From NCBI GenBank assembly GCA_020723805.1, contig DYID01000014.1, positions 1,159 through 65,158 of the forward strand: DNA of 64,000 nucleotides, read 5' to 3'. Origin of the DNA: Anaerolinea sp. Its GTDB lineage: Bacteria > Chloroflexota > Anaerolineae > Anaerolineales > Villigracilaceae. The translations under genes were made by a program, and so were the position numbers. Below, one piece after another: positions 51,717 to 59,893 of the stretch (the first letter of the stretch is position 1; each line of letters opens with the position of its first letter). The notes beneath the pieces are model-generated. The model did not search any database. It was not told the DNA's origin and saw only the letters and a list, made by a program, of their open reading frames with translations.

Positions 51717-53033
51717 ATTGAGCGCCTGTTTCATAAACGCCGGCAGATCCACCGCCTCACGCGGACCGACGCGCACCTCCCAGCCTGGGAGTTCCTCTTC
51801 CACTTCGCCCGAAAGCACGGCGACATGCCCAGGCAGGACGAGCCGCTTTTTGCTGACTTTGTCCGCAACGTTGAAGCCTTTGATGGCTTTGGCGATTCGT
51901 TCCGCGTCGAATTTGCCCGCCGCCCACGCCGTCAGCACCGACATGCCCTCCGCGTCGGTGACGACCAGCCAGGCGGGCAAGCCGCTTCCTTCCACTTCGT
52001 TGGCGACGGCAAAGTAGGTGATGCTGAAGTTGGTGGTGACCAGCACGGGGCTTTCGGGTTTTGGCGAGTTGATTTCGTACACGCCAGGCTGAACCTGAAT
52101 CGGCTTTTGCGGGTCGGTGTAGAGGTTCTCGCGCAGGACGAGCAGGGGATAGATCATCTCCGGCGCGAAGGTGTCAATGACGACGAAGCCTGCATATTTC
52201 GCAATCGCCTGCGCGGCATAGACCGCCTCCTTCTCGACCCCGTTCTGCGCGGCGAAGAAGATGACGGGATACCCCAGCGGACGGAAGTTCTTGAGCGCCA
52301 GCCTGCGGACTTGCGTGGAGCGCATCAGCCAGTCGCCGAGGTTCTTTCCGCCGAGGTCGAGGACCATGTCTTCCACGCCCTTCGTTTGAATCTTTTGCGT
52401 CAGGTCGGCGAGCGCGTCGAGCGTGTCGGCTTTGACGGCGAGGACGGCTTTGTGTTTCTTCGCCACCTCCGCCAGGGATTCGTAGTTGGATTCGCTTGCG
52501 GCGTAGATCAAGGCTGTTTCCCCAGCGAGCAGGCTGAGGCTTGAGTCCAGAGCCGCCGCGTCGTTCGAGATGAGGATGAGCGGACGCTTCGTCACTTCCC
52601 GCACGGTTTTGACAGCCGCCGTCAAGTCACCATCCGCTTCGATGGCGTAGCCGTTGAGGCTGAAGTCCATGCCAACGTAGTTGACCTTGTAGGCGTCGGC
52701 TTGCGTGACCTTTTTGGCGAGGTCGGGGTCGCTGGCTTTGACGCGCAGGAACAGACCAGGCTTGTTGTAGAAGGTCTTTTCGTGGCGGTACATCACGACT
52801 TCGTTGCCGACCTTGACTTCGTTGCCGTCCGCTTTCAGGGTGACGAGGCGAATCGGCGGCGCGGCGGATTCGGCGAGCTGCTTTTTCGATTCTTCGCTGA
52901 CATACGGACACGCGCCGAGTTCGACCTGCTTGGCGGCGAGTTTCATTGCAAAGGCAAGGCAGGTGGGAAAGCCGCACTCTTTACAGTTGGTTTGAGGGAG
53001 GAGTTTGTAGATTTGGATGCCGCTGAGAGCCAT
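51714..53033 (-). CDS. acsC: Corrinoid/iron-sulfur protein large subunit
   Basis: 439 residues. An N-terminal [4Fe-4S] domain has the motif NCKECGFPTCLAFAMKLA with the final Cys in LGACPY. A TIM barrel follows (PLILISNDAAALDSS, LVLDLGGKNLGDWL, FVVIDTFAPEMIYPLL) and a C-terminal B12-binding Rossmann-like domain (SPVLVTTNFSITYFAVANEVEGS). With AcsD it carries the methyl group from AcsE to AcsB. AAGGAG precedes the ATG. Confidence 0.97.
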   Translation of the reverse strand: MALSGIQIYKLLPQTNCKECGFPTCLAFAMKLAAKQVELGACPYVSEESKKQLAESAAPPIRLVTLKADGNEVKVGNEVVMYRHEKTFYNKPGLFLRVKASDPDLAKKVTQADAYKVNYVGMDFSLNGYAIEADGDLTAAVKTVREVTKRPLILISNDAAALDSSLSLLAGETALIYAASESNYESLAEVAKKHKAVLAVKADTLDALADLTQKIQTKGVEDMVLDLGGKNLGDWLMRSTQVRRLALKNFRPLGYPVIFFAAQNGVEKEAVYAAQAIAKYAGFVVIDTFAPEMIYPLLVLRENLYTDPQKPIQVQPGVYEINSPKPESPVLVTTNFSITYFAVANEVEGSGLPAWLVVTDAEGMSVLTAWAAGKFDAERIAKAIKGFNVADKVSKKRLVLPGHVAVLSGEVEEELPGWEVRVGPREAVDLPAFMKQALN

Positions 53034-53040
53034 GTTGTCT

Positions 53041-53110
53041 CCTTTGTAAACGGTAGAGAATTTTGCCTTTCGTTTTACGCGGCAACATGAATGTTGCGAT
53101 ACTGCCTTTC
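53041..53110. repeat. Degenerate twin-palindrome element upstream of acsC
   Basis: GTTTTACGCGGCAACATGAATGTTGCGATACTGCC contains the palindrome GCAACATGAATGTTGC; AACGGTAGAG at the left suggests a decayed relative of the MITE-like elements. Confidence 0.5.
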
Positions 53111-53132
53111 ACTTAACCTCTTGCGTGAAGAG

Positions 53133-53161
53133 TCAATTACCAATCACTAATTACCAATCAC
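53133..53161. repeat. ATTACCAATC array after acsD
   Basis: CAATTACCAATCACTAATTACCAATCACGCA; the acsD stop (TGA) lies inside it. Single-armed compared with the other arrays of the operon. Confidence 0.8.
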
Positions 53162-54102
53162 GCAACCACCAATTCGCCAATCGCATCCTTGACTCGCTTC
53201 ACCGACTCAGGATGCCTCAACACCACAATATCCGCGCCCGATTCGACCAGCGCCAGCGCGGTGAGCGTCTCCCAATGAATCGCGCGGGCTTTCCAATCGC
53301 CCCACGCTTCGGGGATGCCTTCGCCGACCTTCGCCTCTTTCGTCTTCCACGCTTCGAAGCCGGGCGTGACGATCATCGGGAATTGAGTCATTGCGTCGCC
53401 TTGCAGCGCGGCGAGACGCAGGCGTTCCATCACCGAGTAGCCGTATTCCATGCCGTAGCCGAGCGCGCCCGTGGTCGGGTCCATGAGGATGCGGTCTTTG
53501 GGCATGCCCATGTCGCTGATGAGGATGTTCAACTGTTTCGAGAGGTTCACATCCATCGGCGCGCGCGCCTGCACGAGATGTCCGTTCGCCATCGCCGTCG
53601 CAACGATGGTGCGGTAGTTTTTGTCTTCGCAGATTCCCAGCACAAGCCGCTCGCCCTTCGCCGCCTCGGCAACTGCCACAAGCAGTTCGTTGTCCTTCTC
53701 CGCCTGCCCAGGACCCCAGACGATGAGCGGGAGTCCCGTTGCGCCCAATACGGATTTGACCGCTTTCACTGCATCTTCGGGACTATCTTCGACGGTCAAT
53801 GCCAGGACGAGAAGGTCTGCTCCCGCTTCTTCAGCCTTTTTCGCCCATTGAGCGGGATCTGCCATCGCCGCGCCCCAGACCTCTGCCAGCAGCGGCGACC
53901 AGTCTTCGGGCTTGCGCGACTTGATTTCAATGGCGATGGCGGGTTTGTTTGGGGTCGGCGCTTCGAAGTGCAGATAAGGCATCGTCGTCCCGCCGCCGAC
54001 GGTGACGGTTTTGGCGCGCGTGCCTCCTTCCGCGCTGGTCGCGCCGATGGTCACGGTGCGGATGCTTCCGGGCCATTTGTCTTTAGGGATTTCGATGGGC
54101 AT
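53158..54102 (-). CDS. acsD: Corrinoid/iron-sulfur protein small subunit
   Basis: 314 residues, a TIM-barrel partner of AcsC (CdhD/AcsD family). Visible segments: VTIGATSAEGGTRAKTVTVGGG start, AEEAGADLLVLALTVED, LPLIVWGPGQAEKDNELL, NLSKQLNILISDMGMPKDRILMDPTTGALGYGMEY and a final ETLTALALVESGADIVVLRHPES. All regular family blocks are present. Start MPIEIPKDKW; the 18 in-frame codons upstream are repeat-derived (tacac words). Confidence 0.97.
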   Translation of the reverse strand: MPIEIPKDKWPGSIRTVTIGATSAEGGTRAKTVTVGGGTTMPYLHFEAPTPNKPAIAIEIKSRKPEDWSPLLAEVWGAAMADPAQWAKKAEEAGADLLVLALTVEDSPEDAVKAVKSVLGATGLPLIVWGPGQAEKDNELLVAVAEAAKGERLVLGICEDKNYRTIVATAMANGHLVQARAPMDVNLSKQLNILISDMGMPKDRILMDPTTGALGYGMEYGYSVMERLRLAALQGDAMTQFPMIVTPGFEAWKTKEAKVGEGIPEAWGDWKARAIHWETLTALALVESGADIVVLRHPESVKRVKDAIGELVVA

Positions 54103-54114
54103 GTGTGCCTCCAG

Positions 54115-54229
54115 TGGGGTATACAAGTACACAGGTAGAAAAGTACACAAGTACACAGGTACACAAGGAAACAGGTTACGGTTACATGTCTACATGCGTA
54201 CCTGTCTACGTGTTTACGTTATCTACAGC
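54115..54229. repeat. AAGTACACAGGTAC array between the CBS gene and acsD
   Basis: Tandem degenerate words AAGTACACAGGTA, AAAGTACACAAGTACACAGGTACACAAGG, then the inverted form GTCTACATGCGTACCTGTCTACGTGTTTACG. It replaces the ATTACC array at this junction but has the same two-armed design. Confidence 0.75.
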
Positions 54230-54720
54230 AATCCTGCCTTCCTCCTTGCTTCATCTCGCCTCTCGATAAACTGCTCCAGCGGCGACTTGCGTTCCGCCGC
54301 GAGACCCAAATCTTTCAAATCCTTTTCATCCCTCGCCGCGATGTGACGCAGGATGTGACGATACGAAATGTACGCGGCAGGGTAGATGATGCCCGCCGAG
54401 TTGTGCATCATGTATGCAATGCGGATGCCCCTGTCCTTCATCATCTGCGCCGCGGCGGTGAGCGGGAGGTCGGGATTCAATTCTGGCACGCCTTCGCTCA
54501 TGATGTCTTCGGCTGTGAGCGTGTCGAGTTCCTCTCTGCCATACGCCGCGACCAATTCCTGTTCACCCACCACGCCGATGCTGTGACCCTCCGCATCCAG
54601 CACGCACATCGCCTCGACGTGATGCTCCAGCAGAAAGCGCGCGATGTCGCGGATGGGCGAGTTCCATTTGCAGGTCGGCACGCCGACGGTCATCAGGTCA
54701 CGGACGAGAAGCGGTTTCAT
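54223..54720 (-). CDS. CBS-domain protein
   Basis: 165 residues with a tandem CBS pair: residues 1-65 (LVRDLMTVGVPTCKWNSPI, VLDAEGHSIGVVGEQEL) and 75-130 (TAEDIMSEGVPELNPDLPLTAAAQMM, RIAYMMHNSAG). A C-terminal helix is charged (EQFIERRDEARRKAGLL). CBS pairs bind adenine nucleotides, so it may sense energy charge for CODH/ACS. It is located between acsB and acsD. The start at MKPLLVRDLM is preferred; the longer frame runs through a repeat-like stretch. Confidence 0.88.
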   Translation of the reverse strand: MKPLLVRDLMTVGVPTCKWNSPIRDIARFLLEHHVEAMCVLDAEGHSIGVVGEQELVAAYGREELDTLTAEDIMSEGVPELNPDLPLTAAAQMMKDRGIRIAYMMHNSAGIIYPAAYISYRHILRHIAARDEKDLKDLGLAAERKSPLEQFIERRDEARRKAGLL

Positions 54721-54858
54721 ATTGTTTCTCGCGGGGATAAATCCCCTGCTCAGTTCATGGAAGCCCCGGCGGGGCTCGGCACACCACTCCGAAGGGCTTT
54801 CGTGTGCTGAGGCGGGATTTTCGCGAAGCATCCTCAAAGAGGGCAACCCCTGCCGAAC
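54721..54858. other. Intercistronic hairpin-rich spacer
   Basis: Contains GGGGATAAATCCCC, GCCCCGGCGGGGC, GCACACCACTCCGAAGGGCTTTCGTGTGC and similar short palindromes. The frame of the CBS gene stays open through it, but it has neither a ribosome site nor protein-like sequence. Confidence 0.45.
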
Positions 54859-54860
54859 TT

Positions 54861-54889
54861 CAATTACCAATTACCAATTACCAATTCAC
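54861..54889. repeat. ATTACC array after acsB
   Basis: CAATTACCAATTACCAATTACC tandem octamers that start two bases from the TAG stop of acsB on the - strand. Confidence 0.85.
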
Positions 54890-57184
54890 CTAGAACATCG
54901 GCTCCATCGCCATGGCGGGATGATTGTGCGCCTCCAGCCAGGCGAGCAGTTCTTCGACGGTTGTCACACTGCGCTCATCGGCGATCTTGTCGAGCAGGTC
55001 GGGGTCGCCTTCGCGCTCGCAGACCTTTTGGAATTCCTCTTTCATGGTTTCTTTCAGCACCGATGACATCCACACCACGCGCTTGAAGCCGCCGTCGGCG
55101 GAGATGAACTTGGGGCTGATGAGGTAATACTTGCCCACGCCCATCACGCCCGGGGTTTGCAGACCGCCGCCTGCGATGCCCGCCAGAGTCGAGAAGGTCA
55201 TGCCTGCGGGGGTCATGGAGGTATCCTCGCGCGAGACGACCATCACGCCGTTTGCCTCAGGGATGAGCATGACGATGCACTCGAAACATCCGCAGGCGGT
55301 CATGGGGTTTTCCATGATGGAGTACATCGAGACTTCCTGCACCACGCCGTGCGAGCCGATCTTGGCGTAATCGTTCGTCCCCTGCCAGTAGCCTTTCTTG
55401 GGGTCGAGCAGTTTCCCAAGTTTGATGGGCTGATTGGGTCCCGTCGGGTTGATGTTGTAGGAGGCTTTGCAGTCCAGCCAGTTGTACGCGCCGCACAAGC
55501 CCAGCCGTTCGGGAGAGACCACGCAGACGTGATTCGGTGCGAACGACTGACAAAGTGTGCAGGAGTAGAACTCCTCCACCTTGTCGTCGGTAAGGTCGGC
55601 GAGGCGTTTGTTGCGGAAGTCGTAGGCGGCGCGCGCCTTCTCCAGCCATTCGGCGTGGAGCGCGGGGTCGGTGATGATGGTCACTTCCACTTTGTCCACG
55701 ATCGCGCCGAAGTCCTCGTGGAAGCGGGCGTGCAGTATCTTGCCGAAGTGTTCGAGGGTGAAGCCTTTGTCTGCCGCGGCGTTCGAGATGCGGATCCAGG
55801 CGATGTCGCGCTGACCGACGTGCTGAATCCCGCTCGCGCCGTTGACGAAGTAATGCACCTGCCGCTCCAGCACTGGCTCGAAGTCCTGCTGCATTTGCCG
55901 CCCCGCCACTTTGATGACGATGCCCAAGTCCATGTGACCCTGCGGCGGGACGTTGGAGAAATCGGGTCCGATGACTTCGATCTTGCCGTCGGTCACTTCG
56001 TCCAGCGGCGTCATGTAGAGATACTCGAAGGCGCGGCTGTACTTGCCGCCGAACTCCACGCGCAAATCCGCCTTGCGGACGACCTCGCCCTCGAAGGCGG
56101 AGCCATACGGGACGGGCACGTCCACATGCGAGACCTTGACCTTGACGCCGCGCACTTCGATACATTTCTGAACGAGACGCTCGGCGCGCTCCAGATCGTC
56201 CTTGCCTTCGATTTGATTGAACGGCATCGAGACGACATGCTCGTAGGTGGTCACGCCTGTCGGCAAAATTTCGGGGATGACCGTATCTGCGATGACGGGG
56301 AAGCCGAAGTTGATGGCGCCCGCGGCGGCGGCATATTTCAAATCGTCCACTTCGCCCAACGCCAGCACGAAGGCGAAGACGCGATCTTTGTTGTAGAGCA
56401 GGATTTCGCGCGACTGTCCAGGCTTGAGCCCGCCGAAGGTCAGGGCGGAGCGGGTGGCGAATCCCAGCGCGTAAATTGCAGAGATGGTGTCCGTGCCGAA
56501 CGGGACGGTGTAGGTGTCGTAGCCGAGTTCCACGCCCTCTTCGATGAGTTGATGGATGATGCTCCGCCCGTTGACGTTGCCTGAGAGGAAGGTCAGAATA
56601 TTGCGGCGTTGTAACTCACGCACAATCTTGACGGCGACCTCGTTCGACTTGGCGCAGCCCACAATCGCGGCAAAGCCGGGCATGCGACCGTCCACGAGTT
56701 GAATGCCCCATGAACGGAGTTGAATATCGTCAATGGGTCCATTCAGATGCCCGTCTGTTCCGCCTTCCCCTTCTTTGTTGTTTGCGTCAGGACTTGTAAA
56801 GGATGTGCCGCCCGCGAGTTTGAAGCCGGGCATGGGCTCAGGCTGAAGTCCGTAAACGAAGCGGATTGCCTCAATCGCCTCGGCGGCGAGAAGCGTTGCC
56901 ATGCCGGAATCGAGAGTCTCGCCGAGGTAGGGAGTCCATTTCGAGAAGGCGGGAATCGGATGGAGCAAGTCGCGTGCGTACTTCAACACAGGCTGAAGGT
57001 CGCCGAGTTTTTCGACCGCCTTGCCCGTCATGCCGAGGATGGTGGGGAGGTAGTAAGCCGTGTTCGGGAACGCGACGGGCGTATCTGCGCCTTTTTCCTT
57101 CAACGCCTTGTTGAGCATGATTTCGGCTTCGGTCACCAGCGCGTTCGCGCCGCGCGTGGCTCGGGTGGCAATGTATTTTGACAT
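54890..57184 (-). CDS. acsB: Acetyl-CoA synthase catalytic subunit (CO-methylating)
   Basis: 764 residues, bacterial-type AcsB with the N-terminal CODH-binding domain (residues 1 to about 310) that archaeal CdhC lacks. Ligands of the A-cluster are complete: Cys542, 545, 554 and 564 (YSCTLCQSFAPNHVC, LGLCGAYN) for the [4Fe-4S] part and the Cys631-Gly-Cys633 motif (ACGCFECI) for the distal nickel. The spacing of 89 residues between the first Cys and the CGC motif equals that in the Moorella enzyme. It joins CO, methyl and CoA to acetyl-CoA. Ribosome site GGAGA. Confidence 0.98.
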   Translation of the reverse strand: MSKYIATRATRGANALVTEAEIMLNKALKEKGADTPVAFPNTAYYLPTILGMTGKAVEKLGDLQPVLKYARDLLHPIPAFSKWTPYLGETLDSGMATLLAAEAIEAIRFVYGLQPEPMPGFKLAGGTSFTSPDANNKEGEGGTDGHLNGPIDDIQLRSWGIQLVDGRMPGFAAIVGCAKSNEVAVKIVRELQRRNILTFLSGNVNGRSIIHQLIEEGVELGYDTYTVPFGTDTISAIYALGFATRSALTFGGLKPGQSREILLYNKDRVFAFVLALGEVDDLKYAAAAGAINFGFPVIADTVIPEILPTGVTTYEHVVSMPFNQIEGKDDLERAERLVQKCIEVRGVKVKVSHVDVPVPYGSAFEGEVVRKADLRVEFGGKYSRAFEYLYMTPLDEVTDGKIEVIGPDFSNVPPQGHMDLGIVIKVAGRQMQQDFEPVLERQVHYFVNGASGIQHVGQRDIAWIRISNAAADKGFTLEHFGKILHARFHEDFGAIVDKVEVTIITDPALHAEWLEKARAAYDFRNKRLADLTDDKVEEFYSCTLCQSFAPNHVCVVSPERLGLCGAYNWLDCKASYNINPTGPNQPIKLGKLLDPKKGYWQGTNDYAKIGSHGVVQEVSMYSIMENPMTACGCFECIVMLIPEANGVMVVSREDTSMTPAGMTFSTLAGIAGGGLQTPGVMGVGKYYLISPKFISADGGFKRVVWMSSVLKETMKEEFQKVCEREGDPDLLDKIADERSVTTVEELLAWLEAHNHPAMAMEPMF

Positions 57185-57198
57185 AAGTTCTCCTCGCG

Positions 57199-57241
57199 GT
57201 TGGTAATTAGTAATTGGTAATTACCATTTACCAATTACCAC
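57199..57241. repeat. GGTAAT/ATTACC array between cooS and acsB
   Basis: TTGGTAATTAGTAATTGGTAA and the inverse TTACCATTTACCAATTACCA. It starts one base after the cooS TGA stop on the - strand and ends upstream of the acsB ribosome site. Confidence 0.85.
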
Positions 57242-59248
57242 TCATCCGTAAATGGCTTCGCGCTTCTTTTCCAGCGGCAGCGCCTCCAACTCACGCATTC
57301 GCCAATCGCCGCTGCGCCCGAACTTGTTCGGCTCCCACGCGGGCAGACCGAGCGCGGCGCGCTTCTTGTCAATGTGCGCGAGCGTGGCTTCGATCATCTT
57401 TTGCGGGTCGGGGATGAATTCGAGTTTGCCGCCGTAGAGTTTTTCCCAACCCTCGCTGATGAATTTCAGCACCAGGTCGCTGTCGCTGACTCTATCGGGC
57501 ATGCCGCTCACGGGCGATGCGCCGCCAAAGATGACGTACGCGCCCGAAGCGACGCAATACGTGGCAATCGCCAGCGCCTTTTCGCTCATCCATTCGGGCG
57601 CGAGACCGACGGCGGGGATTTGGTCAATGTCGTCGCCCAAGCCGCCCTCTTCGACCATCTGCGTCAGCACGGTCAGGATGCGGGTATTGTCCACGCACGA
57701 ACCCATGTGGAGGACGGGCGGGATGCCGACCGTTTCGCAGACTTCGCGGAGTCCGCTTCCGACCTCGGTCAAGCCTGCTTCGCCCAAAAGGAGCCCCAAC
57801 TTCCCCGCGGCAATCGCGCCGCACCCCGTCTGGACGACGAGTACGTCGTTCTTGAGCAGTTCCTTCACGACGGTGTTGTGCAGGTAATCCTGCGACGAGC
57901 GCGGATTGTTGCATCCCACAATCGCCGCCACGCCGCGGATGCGTCCCGCCATGATGGCGTCGTTCAACGGGCGGAATGACGCGCGGTACGAACCGCCGAG
58001 CATGTAGTTGATGTACTCGTGCGAGAAGCCGGGGATGACATCTTCCTTGATTTGCGGAATGTGCATCTTCGAGCGGTCGCGGTTCTTGAAGTTGTCAATC
58101 GCCGTCTTCAAAATTTGCTTGGCGATGGTCAATGCCTTGTGTTCGTCGAATTCGATGTGCGTCGCCCCCGTGATTTTGACCTTCGGCGAGGTGGTGATGA
58201 TCTTGGTGTGGAAGTTCTGCGCCAGTCCCACCAGCGCCTGCATGATGCACTGCACGTCCACTACCATCGCCTCGACCGCGCCGGTGAGTATCGCAAGTTC
58301 CTGATGCAGGAAGTTCCCCGCCGCAGGGATGCCCTGTCGCATGAGAATTTCATTTGCCGTACAGCAGATGCCCGAAAGGTTGACGCCGTTCGCCCCCGCC
58401 GCTTTGGCGTACTCGATGATTTCAGGCGTCTGCGACGCGGCGACAATCATCTCGCTCAGGCTCGGCTCGTGTCCATGCACGACGACGTTGACCATGTCTT
58501 CTTTAATCACGCCCAAATTCGCCTGTCCCAAAATCGGCGCGGGCGTGCCGAAAAGGATGTCCGAGATGTCGGTGGCAATCATCGAGCCGCCCCAGCCGTC
58601 CGCCAGCGCCGTGCGGATGGCGTGATTCAGGATATGCGCGGGGTCCTGGTCATCGCCGATATGTGTGCGATGCAGGCATTCCACTACCTCGCGGTCAATG
58701 CCGCGAGGCCAGACCTTTTGCTCGCGCCACAACTGCTGGCGTTTCTTCGGCGCGCGCGTCGCAGGGACGATCTCGCCTGTCTGCTGACCGAACTGCGAAA
58801 TGTACAGGTCGGCTAAATCGTTGGCGATTTCTTCGGGGGCGCGACCTTCAATCTTGATTCCATACTTCGAAGCCACAATCCGTAGTTTGGCAACGTCGCG
58901 GATGCTGTATCCCTCCGCCTCGCCTTTGGCGGTTGCCTTGAGCAGGAACGCCATGTCGCGCCCGTGATCGGAGTGCGCCGCCGCGCCCGCCGCGATGGAG
59001 CGCGTCAGGTTGCGCGCCTGGATGGTATCCAGCGTTGCGCCGCACACGCCTGTCTCGCCGCTCTTGGTCAGGCGGCACGGACCCATCCCGCACTGCTTAC
59101 AGCACATCCCCGCGCCGCCGATGTTGCACGGGACCATCGCGTCGGCGCGCGTAAACGCCGTGCCAATGCCGAGTTCCTCCGCGCGGAGGAGCATCTCCTG
59201 CGCGGCAGGGTCGGTCGAGTACTCCTTGATGTCACGTTTCTTGGGCAT
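57242..59248 (-). CDS. cooS: Anaerobic carbon monoxide dehydrogenase catalytic subunit
   Basis: 668 residues, Ni-Fe-S CODH (CooS/AcsA). The N-terminal D- and B-cluster cysteines are CNIGGAGMCCKQCGMGPCRL and GVCGA. C-cluster ligands all have counterparts: His in VVHGHEPSLSE, Cys in GICCTANE, VDVQC, VGCNNPR, TGCGA and GSCVDN (Cys518), and the catalytic Lys in MSEKALA. It reduces CO2 to CO for AcsB or oxidises CO. GAGGTG precedes the ATG. Second gene of the operon, after the HMA-like gene, and divergent from its maturation genes cooC. Confidence 0.98.
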   Translation of the reverse strand: MPKKRDIKEYSTDPAAQEMLLRAEELGIGTAFTRADAMVPCNIGGAGMCCKQCGMGPCRLTKSGETGVCGATLDTIQARNLTRSIAAGAAAHSDHGRDMAFLLKATAKGEAEGYSIRDVAKLRIVASKYGIKIEGRAPEEIANDLADLYISQFGQQTGEIVPATRAPKKRQQLWREQKVWPRGIDREVVECLHRTHIGDDQDPAHILNHAIRTALADGWGGSMIATDISDILFGTPAPILGQANLGVIKEDMVNVVVHGHEPSLSEMIVAASQTPEIIEYAKAAGANGVNLSGICCTANEILMRQGIPAAGNFLHQELAILTGAVEAMVVDVQCIMQALVGLAQNFHTKIITTSPKVKITGATHIEFDEHKALTIAKQILKTAIDNFKNRDRSKMHIPQIKEDVIPGFSHEYINYMLGGSYRASFRPLNDAIMAGRIRGVAAIVGCNNPRSSQDYLHNTVVKELLKNDVLVVQTGCGAIAAGKLGLLLGEAGLTEVGSGLREVCETVGIPPVLHMGSCVDNTRILTVLTQMVEEGGLGDDIDQIPAVGLAPEWMSEKALAIATYCVASGAYVIFGGASPVSGMPDRVSDSDLVLKFISEGWEKLYGGKLEFIPDPQKMIEATLAHIDKKRAALGLPAWEPNKFGRSGDWRMRELEALPLEKKREAIYG

Positions 59249-59258
59249 GTTTCACCTC

Positions 59259-59316
59259 TCGGTACCGCGACATTCATGTCGCCATGTCGCCGTGCGAGAT
59301 AACTCTCGCACTACTC
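59259..59316. repeat. Twin-palindrome spacer between HMA-like gene and cooS
   Basis: GGTACCGCGACATTCATGTCGC and GCGAGATAACTCTCGC, again two palindromes, like the cores of the MITE-like elements but without the terminal repeats. Confidence 0.55.
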
Positions 59317-59694
59317 CTCCACCTTCACCGCCCCCATCCCCGGGCAGGGCCAGAGTGGGCGTCCGCTGTATGGCACGCGCTGGGCAAACGCCACCGTGTT
59401 CTTCACCGTCTCATACACGGCGGTATGACGATAAATCCCGTCATCCTCGGCTTTGCGGATCGCGCCGCCGGGTTCGGCGGGAACCGGCAGCTCATCCAGA
59501 TAGCCCGCCTCGCGCAAACGCGCCTCGATGTCTCCCTCTTGGATTTTTTCGGGATCGAACGTCACTTGAATGGTTTGGAATGCACTGCTGGCATATACAT
59601 CAATAACCCCTTCCATTGCCAGTAATATTCGCCTCACCTCCAGGACGTGATGATCGCCATAGAGCGCAGGCGCTTCGAAGGTCTTCGTCTTCAT
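59311..59694 (-). CDS. HMA-like ferredoxin-fold protein without the metal CxxC
   Basis: 127 residues, first gene of the operon. The N-terminal 66 residues have the beta-alpha-beta-beta-alpha pattern of heavy-metal-associated domains (HHVLEVRRILLAMEGVIDVYASSAFQTIQVTFDPEKI, read as separate strands), but no CxxC in the first loop (APALYGDHHV). The only cysteine is near the end (WPCPGMG). It could be a small structural or chaperone protein for CODH/ACS assembly rather than a copper carrier. GAGGAGGT is a very strong ribosome site and fixes this start. Confidence 0.7.
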   Translation of the reverse strand: MKTKTFEAPALYGDHHVLEVRRILLAMEGVIDVYASSAFQTIQVTFDPEKIQEGDIEARLREAGYLDELPVPAEPGGAIRKAEDDGIYRHTAVYETVKNTVAFAQRVPYSGRPLWPCPGMGAVKVEE

Positions 59695-59849
59695 GCGGCA
59701 CCTCCTCAATGAATGGGATGATGACACGATGCGAAGACACCTCTAAAAGTCTAGACTCTTCCCAAATTTCATTCTAGCATTTTGGCGTACAACGAAATTA
59801 TGAATATTGTCATTAGAAAATCTGATAAATGTACCTAACACGAGTTTTA

Positions 59850-59879
59850 TTGTGCAATCCATCGGCGGATGGCTATAAT
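59850..59879 (+). promoter_or_regulatory. Promoter of the DUF3786-cooC unit
   Basis: TTGTGC (59850-59855), an 18-bp spacer and TATAAT (59874-59879). Transcription would start close to the ATG at 59894. It lies in the AT-richer divergent region that must also serve the CODH/ACS operon on the other strand. Confidence 0.6.
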
Positions 59880-59893
59880 GACAATAAGAATGA

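Noticed and set aside
55157-56584. 475-codon plus-strand open frame
   Set aside because: Antisense to acsB, whose A-cluster ligands are all in place.
47073-57241. CRISPR array
   Set aside because: The ATTACC repeats are 7-8 bases, contiguous, two-armed and without spacers; no cas genes.
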